Below are positions 58,018 through 64,000 of a DNA stretch of 64,000 bases, piece by piece. The stretch is from NCBI RefSeq assembly GCF_020829595.1, contig NZ_JAIVFW010000004.1, positions 1-64,000 on the forward strand. The letters are read 5' to 3'. The notes beneath the pieces were generated by a model. The model did no database searches and was not told where the DNA came from. It worked only from the letters and a program-made list of their open reading frames with translations. The first letter of the stretch is position 1. Each line of letters begins with the position of its first letter. This DNA comes from Nostoc sp. CHAB 5844. GTDB taxonomy: Bacteria > Cyanobacteriota > Cyanobacteriia > Cyanobacteriales > Nostocaceae. The translations under genes were made by a program, and so were the position numbers.

Positions 58018-58371
58018 GTGATTGTTCGCTACCAAGCCGATGCTGATTTGAACCAAGCAATCGTCACAGGGGTTTTACGACGAGAACCAACAATTGACTT
58101 TCAAACAGCCTTTGCTGCTGGTTTGGCAGGAGTTAAAGATCCAGAAGTATTGGCGTGGCGACCGCAGCGCAACAAAAACGAATTCTCGTTAGTCACGACC
58201 GTAAAACAATGCCATCAGAGTTTGCTACGTTTATTACCAGCGCTCAAAGTTCAGGGTGATCATCGTTTCTAGAAAGCTGTCGTTGAGGTTGTGATTGAGG
58301 AGTTGCTGTTAATTTGGGCAGTATCCAGTGCAGAGGAGTGGGTAAATCGCATTGCAAAACTCCCCCTTTAA
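58018..58371 (+). pseudogene. Frameshifted DUF5615 toxin
   Basis: It begins (GTG 58018) MIVRYQADADLNQAIVTGVL and keeps the family's FQTAFAAGLAGVKDPEVLAW, then loses frame. Restoring one G in each of three GG runs (near 58157, 58255 and 58303) rebuilds ILVSHDRKTMPSEFATFITS, then GVIIVSRKLS, and then a tail ending AEEWVNRIAKLPL with stop at 58369-58371. As it stands the first frame ends at 58272 after 84 residues. The three lesions are all single-G losses, so sequencing error in homopolymers should be considered. Confidence 0.75.
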
Positions 58372-58420
58372 CAGCTTAGTATTTGAGGTTATCTGCGGTG
58401 AGTGATGGGTAATGTTGTGT

Positions 58421-58522
58421 GTCAAGCGTGAGGTAAGCAAAATGGAGTTCGTTGCAATCAAATCAATAATCGATATTTTTGCCATGAAATTATCAGGCGA
58501 TCGCTATCTCGAAACTGACTGA
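58421..58522 (+). repeat. Island repeat, copy 2, with 26-codon frame
   Basis: Matches copy 1 closely (GTCAAGCGTGAGGTAAGCAA). The 26-codon ORF at 58442-58522 reads MEFVAIKSIIDIFAMKLSGD, RYLETD. It sits between the DUF433 pair and the PIN pair. Confidence 0.65.
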
Positions 58523-58602
58523 TCACAAACAGAGATAGCTATTCTAAAGTTGCTGGTTTTAGAAAGGTTATAATCAGACTACATTTGCGTTCCTAAGCCT
58601 TT

Positions 58603-58896
58603 ATGAGCCAAAGTCTGACTTTAGAATTAAGTGAACAGGTATTTGCTGCCATTCAGCTACAAGCACAGGCGATGGGGATCTCTCCAGCACAGTTAGCCGC
58701 TACCTTGTTGGAGCGACAGTCCACACAGGCTTTTAAGTTACTTCTCAATGAAGCTGAGAGGAGTGCGGCGCGAACAAGGTTTGAGCGTCATTTTGGGACG
58801 TTAGAACTAGGCAGTTCTACAGATTTAGATTTAGATAACGAAAGCATTGATGCTGATCTGGCTAGAGAGTATGCCAGTACCCATGAGAAAGAATAA
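58603..58896 (+). CDS. Antitoxin-like protein, partner of a PIN toxin
   Basis: A 97-residue protein: LTLELSEQVFAAIQLQAQAM, GISPAQLAATLLERQSTQAF, then an acidic tail LGSSTDLDLDNESIDADLAR. The start resembles a ribbon-helix-helix (strand LTLEL, two helices), and the acidic C-terminal half would bind and block the toxin. Its stop shares one base with the start of the PIN gene (TAATG), which is typical for VapBC pairs. Confidence 0.78.
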   Translation: MSQSLTLELSEQVFAAIQLQAQAMGISPAQLAATLLERQSTQAFKLLLNEAERSAARTRFERHFGTLELGSSTDLDLDNESIDADLAREYASTHEKE

Positions 58897-59297
58897 TGCT
58901 CCTCGATACCTCTGGATTACTCTGTCTACACTTCTCGATTGAGCCACTTCATAAACAAGCTTGTGTTGAGTATCAAAAAGCAACCATTCGATTGACTCAC
59001 AATTACATCATTGCAGAATATGTAGCACTTGCAAATGCACGACGATTTTCACGTTCCTCGGTTCTTAATTTCGTAGCTGATTTGTTAAGTAATCCAGACA
59101 TAGAGACTGCATGGGTTGATGAACCAATACATCAAGCAGCAGTTGAATTGCTAATTCTACGGCAAGATAAGACTTATTCACTCTGCGATGCTGTCAGTTT
59201 CATTTTGATGCGTCAAAGGGGAGTTTCTGAAGCGTTGACAACTGATCGACATTTTGAACAAGAAGGTTTTGTACGGTTGTTAAAGCCAGCCAGCTAA
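58896..59297 (+). CDS. PIN domain ribonuclease, putative VapC-like toxin
   Basis: A 133-residue PIN protein: acidic residues D4 (MLLDTSGLL), E41 (IIAEYVAL), D98 (YSLCDAVSFI) and D117 (LTTDRHF) form the metal site. All four are present, so it should be an active nuclease. It is translationally coupled to the upstream antitoxin. It is the only apparently complete toxin in this island. Confidence 0.86.
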   Translation: MLLDTSGLLCLHFSIEPLHKQACVEYQKATIRLTHNYIIAEYVALANARRFSRSSVLNFVADLLSNPDIETAWVDEPIHQAAVELLILRQDKTYSLCDAVSFILMRQRGVSEALTTDRHFEQEGFVRLLKPAS

Positions 59298-59585
59298 AAT
59301 TGTGAGAGTACAACTGAATTGGCAGTTTTAGTTCTATACCCAGGACAAGCGATCGCATTAAAACAACTGATTTAATTATCAGGCGATCGCTATCTCGAAA
59401 TTGACTAATCTAATATTCTCCATCAACTAAGTTACAAACAGATATTGTTTTAAATCTAATACCATTTCCTTGTGAGGCTGCGCCAAATTTTCTTTGTTCC
59501 TTTGTGTCCTTTGCGCCCTTTGCGGTTCGTTCCTTATATAATTTGGCGCATCTTTATACAGAATTGGTATAAATATCGTTTTAAT
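59298..59585. other. Intergenic region with island repeat copy 3
   Basis: Bases 59376-59408 repeat the end of the island repeat (LSGDRYLEID, stop), followed by the same AATATTCTCCATCAA sequence as after copy 1. Near 59484-59535 is a CTTTGTTCCTTTGTGTCCTTTGCGCCC-like string common in cyanobacterial spacers. No gene. Confidence 0.5.
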
Positions 59586-59713
59586 TGTTTCCAATGAGGC
59601 GCTCTGGTCACAAACAGTTCTCCCTCAATTATCTCATAACGCTTGCCGTCGTCAGGAAATAACTCTAAATCGGCAGTTGTCCAACGAATTTGTTCTGATG
59701 CAGTGGAAGTCAT
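59586..59713 (-). pseudogene. Uma2 family gene, 5' fragment
   Basis: The frame MTSTASEQIRWTTADLELFP then DDGKRYEIIEGELFVTRAPH is the exact opening of one Uma2 subgroup. After APHWK the sequence becomes spacer repeat (the frame ends at 59534). The catalytic two-thirds are missing. The longer frame to 59875 reads through a GC-rich dispersed repeat (59750-59815) upstream and is not real. Confidence 0.75.
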
Positions 59714-59747
59714 ACCAATTTTGGATTTTGGATTTTGCGAAAAGTTG

Positions 59748-59822
59748 AGCCAGTGCGTTGGGCGGCTCTGCCGACTTGTAGCAACTGGCGTTGCGTGGGC
59801 GGGTTTCCCGACTTGAGCAAAC
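59748..59822. repeat. Double dispersed palindromic repeat
   Basis: Two successive units with AGCCAGTGCGTTGGGCGG ... CAACTGGC and GTGGGCGGGTTTCCCGACTT. The second contains the same TTTCCCGACTTGA as the insert in the Uma2 gene near 41420. Confidence 0.6.
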
Positions 59823-59910
59823 TTTTCAAGACAGACTTTGGATTTCGGGAGTGCATTTTTATTTTTATGCACCACTCCCTACTCCTTACTCTCTATTTCC
59901 TATCTTAAAA

Positions 59911-61497
59911 TTAACTAGCGATCGCCTCTGCTTTTTCTGTTTCTGGGACATAAGGTTTTTCAGCGCCTTGTGCCAAATATACAGCTAACTGACTTTCAAT
60001 TTGGTCGCGGACAATTTGACGGTATTCGATAAAATGCTCGTTATGAGCGCAAACAGAAAGGTAGTGTGCAAACACATTCGGATTACGCTTGATAATACTG
60101 AACAAATGATGCCAGAATTTCCAACGCGTTTCCCGTTTAATGCCTTGTCGCCAAATTACAATTAACAGCGCTTTCAGTTCTACCCACGCTGGCATTTTAA
60201 ATGCTGCTTTCCACTTGGGGGAACCCAACATTAAGAAGCAGCGATAGGTGCGGTCTAAATAACTTACTGAGTCGTATAAACTACAAAACGCCTCAATATA
60301 TTCTCTAGCAAGTTCTTCTAAAGGACGGGTGGGAATGAAGTTCATCAACGTGGTTTGGTTGATGTTACCGTCTTGATTTTCCCGCAATCTACCTTCTTTT
60401 TTCAGGCGATGCCACAGGGCGGTATTGGGTAGTGCTTGTAACATAGCGAAGGTGGTTGAGGGAATACCAGCTTGTTCAGCAAAACACACGATGCGATCAC
60501 CTGCGCCTGCTTTTTCACCATCAAACCCGATAATAAACCCAGCCATTGGACGCAACCCAGCTTTGATGATGGTTTGCACTGCGTCTATCAAAGAGTTCCG
60601 GGTATTTTGAAACTTTTTGGTGAGTTGCAAGCTATCTTCGTCTGGCGTTTCAATTCCCAAAAATACCGCCGAGAACCCAGATTCGACCATCAATTCTAGC
60701 AATTCGGGGTCTTGTGCTAAGTCAATAGAAGCTTCCGTGTCAAACTTAAAGGGATACTGGTGTTCTTCCATCCAAACTTTTAACTCTTTCAGCAACAATT
60801 TCACATTCCGCTTGTTACCGATAAAGTTGTCATCCACCATGAATACACCTCGCCGCCATCCCAATTCATAGAGATAATCCAACTCTGCTAATAATTGTGC
60901 TGGGGTTTTGGTACGTGGTTTGCGACCATAGAGAACAATAATGTCACAAAATTCGCACTGGAAAGGACAACCGCGCGAAAATTGTACCGACATCATATCG
61001 TAGGCTTTTAATTCTAATAAATCAAAGCGGGGTACTGGTGTGATTGTGACATCCGGTTTTTCTGTAGTGCGGAAAGTTCCAGATTTTTCACCCCGTTGAA
61101 TTGCTTCCACAAACATTGGTAAAGTGATTTCTCCTTCATCCAGAATTAGGAAATCTGTACCAACATTTTGGACTTCGTGGGGTGTGGAGGTGGGGTAAGG
61201 GCCGCCAACTGCAACTAACTTACCGCGCCGTTTTGCTTCTTGAATCTGTTCTAATAAATCTTGCTTCTGGACAATCATTGCCGACAAAATGACAATATCT
61301 GCCCATTCCCATTCTGCTTCTGTAGCAGGGCGAATGTTGCGATCAACCAGTTTAAATTCCCATTCTTGGGGCAGAATTGCTGCCACTGTGACTAAACCTA
61401 AAGGTGGTAATAAAACCTTGCGATCGACTAAATCTAGAATCTTTTCATAAGACCAAAAGGTTTTAGGAAATATCGGATAAACTAATAAAACTCGCAT
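59911..61497 (-). CDS. B12-binding radical SAM protein (DUF4070, HpnP-like)
   Basis: Enzyme of 528 residues combining a cobalamin-binding domain (about 1-150: VYPIFPKTFWSYEKIL, PPLGLVTVAAILP, VAVGGPYPTSTPHEV) with a radical SAM domain whose iron-sulfur cysteines are C177, C181 and C184 (RGCPFQCEFCDI). It ends with a DUF4070 region (about 370-510). The family contains HpnP, the C-2 methylase of hopanoids, and related cyanobacterial methylases; the opening is HpnP-like but paralogues exist, so the substrate is not fixed. A single gene with 200 bases of spacer on the far side. Confidence 0.85.
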   Translation of the reverse strand: MRVLLVYPIFPKTFWSYEKILDLVDRKVLLPPLGLVTVAAILPQEWEFKLVDRNIRPATEAEWEWADIVILSAMIVQKQDLLEQIQEAKRRGKLVAVGGPYPTSTPHEVQNVGTDFLILDEGEITLPMFVEAIQRGEKSGTFRTTEKPDVTITPVPRFDLLELKAYDMMSVQFSRGCPFQCEFCDIIVLYGRKPRTKTPAQLLAELDYLYELGWRRGVFMVDDNFIGNKRNVKLLLKELKVWMEEHQYPFKFDTEASIDLAQDPELLELMVESGFSAVFLGIETPDEDSLQLTKKFQNTRNSLIDAVQTIIKAGLRPMAGFIIGFDGEKAGAGDRIVCFAEQAGIPSTTFAMLQALPNTALWHRLKKEGRLRENQDGNINQTTLMNFIPTRPLEELAREYIEAFCSLYDSVSYLDRTYRCFLMLGSPKWKAAFKMPAWVELKALLIVIWRQGIKRETRWKFWHHLFSIIKRNPNVFAHYLSVCAHNEHFIEYRQIVRDQIESQLAVYLAQGAEKPYVPETEKAEAIAS

Positions 61498-61699
61498 CTA
61501 GTAGCAAACCTCACACTTTGACTGTTATCCCACTCTAGCGGAAATATTTACTTATTGACTTTATATTGGTTTTAGCTTACCGTTAACAGTTTTGACTGTG
61601 CAATTATTAGCTAGAAAGGATTTTTGCCTGAGTTTTAAATAATATTCGATATTTTGAGGGTAAGATAACTATCGATTCTTGATGATGTAAGAGGTCAAG

Positions 61700-62308
61700 A
61701 TGGTACAGATACCTGCCAACTCAGAAACCTTATTGATTGAATTGCCTAAAGCGATCGCATTGTCTGTCACCCAGGAACAGTTTGCCGTTTTAGCCGCAGC
61801 TAACCGAGACTTGAGACTGGAAAGAACGGCAAAAGGAGAGTTAATCGTGAATCCGCCAACAGGCTGGGAAACTGGGAGACGCAACTGGAGTATTTCAGGA
61901 GAATTATATTTATGGTGGCGAAATGCGGGTGAACCAGGTCAAGCCTTTGACTCCTCAACTGGCTTTGTCTTACCCAATGGTGCAATTCGTTCTCCTGATG
62001 CTTCTTGGGTAAGTCAAGAAAGTTGGCAAGCACTGACTCCTGAACAAAAAGGAACTTTTGCTAATATCTGCCCAGATTTTGTAGTTGAATTAAGCTCTAG
62101 TTCGGATACCCTCAAGTCTCTGCAAGAGAAAATGAGGGAGTACATCGAAAATGGCGCAAAACTCGGCTGGTTAATCGATCCGCAGCAGCGACGGGTAGAA
62201 ATTTATCGCGCAAGTTTGGCTGTGGAAGTGTTAGAAAATCCGGCTGAGTTGTCGGGTGAAGCAGTGTTGGCAGGTTTTGTCTTGAATTTACGTCGGGTGT
62301 GGGATTGA
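61700..62308 (+). CDS. Uma2 family protein
   Basis: A complete Uma2 (DUF820) protein of 202 residues with a restriction-endonuclease-like fold. It has the N-terminal LSVTQEQFAVLAAANRDLRL, LERTAKGELIVNPPTGWETG, the FVLPNGAIRSPDASWVS motif with its catalytic Asp, FVVELSSSSDTLKSLQEKM with Glu and the LGWLIDPQQRRVEIYR ending. GAGG sits before ATG. It is the intact version of the gene interrupted at 40814-41552. Function unknown despite the nuclease fold; the family is greatly expanded in cyanobacteria. Confidence 0.88.
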   Translation: MVQIPANSETLLIELPKAIALSVTQEQFAVLAAANRDLRLERTAKGELIVNPPTGWETGRRNWSISGELYLWWRNAGEPGQAFDSSTGFVLPNGAIRSPDASWVSQESWQALTPEQKGTFANICPDFVVELSSSSDTLKSLQEKMREYIENGAKLGWLIDPQQRRVEIYRASLAVEVLENPAELSGEAVLAGFVLNLRRVWD

Positions 62309-62318
62309 AATTAGTTAT

Positions 62319-63275
62319 TTAATTTTTTCTAGGCACACCACTAATTTTCAACACATCACTCATGGTTGCACAATAATTTGACAAGCCAAAAGTAGCAGGA
62401 TTGACAGCTTTCTCATAAGTAAAATGGCGATAGTTCATGCAGAATCTATCCCAAGCCGCCATTTGAATGCGAAACACGGCGATAATCAAATTAGCTAACG
62501 ATAAAGATAAGGGAATACGAAAGTAAATTTTTTTGCCAAGATAAGCGCAAACTTCTTTTATTGCTTGGTTAGCGGTGAGTCTTGCTTGACCTAAAACTAA
62601 CTTACGTTGTTCTTGTGTTTGGGGTGGATGTTCAATTAAATATTGCACGACGGTAGCAATATCTTGGCCGTGGATAAAGTGAAAACTGCCGTCTGCTTGC
62701 AAAAAGCGAATTAAATTAATATATTTGGTGACTTCGGGAATGCCTAACGTTGCGTGAGAATAGGGTTTATTAGCATCACCGCCTAAAACTAATGTGGGAA
62801 AAACTGTGGTAATTTTAGGTGCGATCGCTAACTTTTCTTTTTCATGCAAGCATTCGTATTTAGAACCGATATAATCTGTCCCAATCTCACCAGCTTCTTT
62901 GAGAGGTTGATTTTTGTTATCTAAAACACTAGCTGTGGAAAAATAAATTACCTGTTCGCAGCGTTCTGGATCTAATAAACTTAGCAATTCAATGGTTTTC
63001 GAGACATTAATATCATAAGTATTATTACCTCCCCAAGCTGTTGCTGTTAAAACTGCTGTGTCAATTGTAGATAATAAATCAGCAAAACGTTTAATTTCTT
63101 GCATATCGCCTTGCAAGACGGTAACATCTGGACGTAATTGCGTATTGACTTGCAGTTTATTAGGGTTTCTAACGAGTAAAAATAACTCGTGATTTGTATT
63201 TTGAATTAATGCTTCTGAGATGTAATGACCAATGCAGCCACTTGCGCCTGTGACTAAAATTCTTTTCTGACTCAT
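62319..63275 (-). CDS. NAD(P)-dependent epimerase/dehydratase (extended SDR)
   Basis: An extended short-chain dehydrogenase/reductase of 318 residues. The cofactor motif TGASGCIG is at 9-16, the DMQE/GD segment follows strand 3, the active-site serine is in YFSTASV (about 111-117), and the catalytic pair is Tyr135/Lys139 (YIGSK). The C-terminal part is variable with a hydrophobic region near 255-270, which may bind a lipid or isoprenoid substrate. It converges with the Uma2 gene, their stops 10 bases apart. No more precise function is readable. Confidence 0.85.
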   Translation of the reverse strand: MSQKRILVTGASGCIGHYISEALIQNTNHELFLLVRNPNKLQVNTQLRPDVTVLQGDMQEIKRFADLLSTIDTAVLTATAWGGNNTYDINVSKTIELLSLLDPERCEQVIYFSTASVLDNKNQPLKEAGEIGTDYIGSKYECLHEKEKLAIAPKITTVFPTLVLGGDANKPYSHATLGIPEVTKYINLIRFLQADGSFHFIHGQDIATVVQYLIEHPPQTQEQRKLVLGQARLTANQAIKEVCAYLGKKIYFRIPLSLSLANLIIAVFRIQMAAWDRFCMNYRHFTYEKAVNPATFGLSNYCATMSDVLKISGVPRKN

Positions 63276-63387
63276 AGTAAGTTTTTTATAAATTAAGAGT
63301 TAAAAATAAGATAAAATGTTCCGCTTAAAAAATTATTTATTTTTACAGCAATAAGCAAAATGGCTGGGTACTGAATTCTTACAAAGT
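63276..63387. other. Spacer upstream of the SDR gene
   Basis: AT-rich DNA carrying the promoter region of the SDR gene. No element recognised. Confidence 0.4.
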
Positions 63388-63622
63388 TTATCCTAATGAT
63401 ACATCTTCATAAATATTAGTTAAAGAACAAAAGAAACTTATGCTGGTAAACTGTAATTCTTGATTTCCTCTATAACTATAAAGCTCCCATCTGCTTTCTG
63501 CATTACGCCGAAAACAATCAATTCTCTGACGGTTTTGGCTGATTAATACATATTCTTGCAATGTTTCTATTTCTTGATAATCACTAAATTTATCACCTCT
63601 ATCTAAAGTTTTTTTACATCAG
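63388..63622 (-). pseudogene. Uma2 family gene, 3' fragment
   Basis: Read on the minus strand, TLDRGDKFSDYQEIETLQEY, VLISQNRQRIDCFRRNAESR, WELYSYRGNQELQFTSISFF and a stop at 63388 match the C-terminal third of Uma2 proteins (DRGxKF, EYVLI, conserved end). No start or N-terminal two-thirds remain; a stop lies just upstream. Confidence 0.7.
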
Positions 63623-63676
63623 CAATTATTATGTCTTTGTGGTTAAAAAATTGTCACCACAAAGACACAAAGGTAG

Positions 63677-64000
63677 TTAACTCACCAGTGCTGCTGTACT
63701 GAGTTGCTTGGCTGTTTCAAAGAAGAAAGCGACGTTTTCTTCAGGGGTATCTGGTAGTACACCATGGCCGAGGTTGAGGATATGACCCCAATTGCCAGCT
63801 TTGCGAACGGTATCATGAATGCGATCGCGGATGAACTCTTTGGAACCATAGAGTACACCAGGATCAAGATTACCTTGTACTTTGACGTGCTTGCCTAATC
63901 TGGCGCGAGCATCTGCCATGTCTACTGCCCAATCAACTGTAACAATATCAGCACCAGATTGAGCCATTCTTTCTAACACACCAGCACTACCGCTAACTAA
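63677..64000 (-). CDS. hemE: Uroporphyrinogen decarboxylase, C-terminal part (runs off the window)
   Basis: C-terminal portion of the enzyme that decarboxylates uroporphyrinogen III to coproporphyrinogen III in heme and chlorophyll synthesis. The visible end, from [20 protein letters not shown] through [31 protein letters not shown] and [20 protein letters not shown], includes the highly conserved QGNLDP and the catalytic-site LGHGVLPxTP motif. The gene continues beyond base 64000 with the frame open, so only about 107 residues are seen. It ends 16 bases after a CACAAAGACACAAAGG spacer string. Confidence 0.93.
   Translation of the reverse strand, partial: LVSGSAGVLERMAQSGADIVTVDWAVDMADARARLGKHVKVQGNLDPGVLYGSKEFIRDRIHDTVRKAGNWGHILNLGHGVLPDTPEENVAFFFETAKQLSTAALVS

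Noticed and set aside
59534-59875. 113-codon frame on the minus strand
   Set aside because: Only the middle (59586-59713) is Uma2-like; both ends are repeat or spacer sequence, so it was entered as a fragment.

Overview
The window looks like chromosomal DNA from a filamentous, nostocalean-type cyanobacterium. The evidence is the very frequent HIP1 octamer GCGATCGC, an NDH-1 CO2-uptake gene set (ndhF/ndhD/CO2 hydration protein), a Calvin-cycle class II aldolase, DUF3611 and PEP-CTERM proteins, many Uma2, Rpn, DUF433 and DUF5615 genes, and dense heptamer/octamer and palindromic intergenic repeats. No rRNA, tRNA, CRISPR array or intact insertion sequence was recognised.

Layout. 0.07-1 kb: glyQ. 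1.3-4.1 kb: a branched-chain/neutral amino acid ABC transporter core (ATPase plus two permeases) on the minus strand; a matching lipoprotein binding protein lies at 10.5-11.7 kb. Between them sit a STAND/TPR regulator and a divergent Calx-beta/RTX surface protein. 12-14 kb: an FAD oxidoreductase and a GNAT acetyltransferase. 14.4-20 kb: a CO2-uptake cluster, ndhF, ndhD, a CDP-alcohol phosphatidyltransferase homologue and the CO2 hydration protein. 20-21.4 kb: one intact DUF433/DUF5615 pair and wreckage of other toxin-antitoxin genes. 21.5-26.2 kb: a dihydroorotase homologue that has lost its metal ligands, a tandem histidine phosphatase, a DUF3611 membrane protein and a DUF4394 PEP-CTERM protein. 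26.2-28 kb: a broken sensor kinase hit by a 96-bp MITE.

27.9-38.7 kb is a signalling cluster: an Xre regulator, a 1473-residue AhpD-like/PAS/GAF hybrid kinase, a roughly 1680-residue hybrid kinase with two complete kinase cores, and a NarL-type response regulator. Era follows. 40.8-46.1 kb: an interrupted Uma2 gene, a degenerate M48 homologue, DUF2358, a GH10-like hydrolase, an epoxide-hydrolase-like enzyme and a secreted pentapeptide protein. 46.5-51.5 kb: fba, a self-regulating Xre/DUF433 module with a truncated toxin, and an EIIA-HPr-EI phosphotransferase. 51.6-57.2 kb: an altered Rpn gene, moeA, DUF2442, RDD, and the rpmG-rpsR-RNase II/R group. 57.2-59.3 kb: a second toxin-antitoxin island separated by copies of a repeat that keeps a small reading frame. 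59.5-64 kb: Uma2 pieces, a B12/radical SAM enzyme, an intact Uma2, an extended SDR and the 3' end of hemE.

The most unusual theme is small repeats invading genes. One 8-bp family (consensus GCAGGGGA) lies inside the pyrC-like ORF, inside the linker of the double-core kinase and inside a disrupted Uma2 gene. A palindromic dispersed repeat is read through in frame in the Rpn gene. Toxin genes of DUF433/DUF5615 pairs decay repeatedly while their antitoxins stay open. All names come from reading the translations; paralogue-level names (ndhF4/ndhD4/cupB, the amino acid transporter) are inferences.
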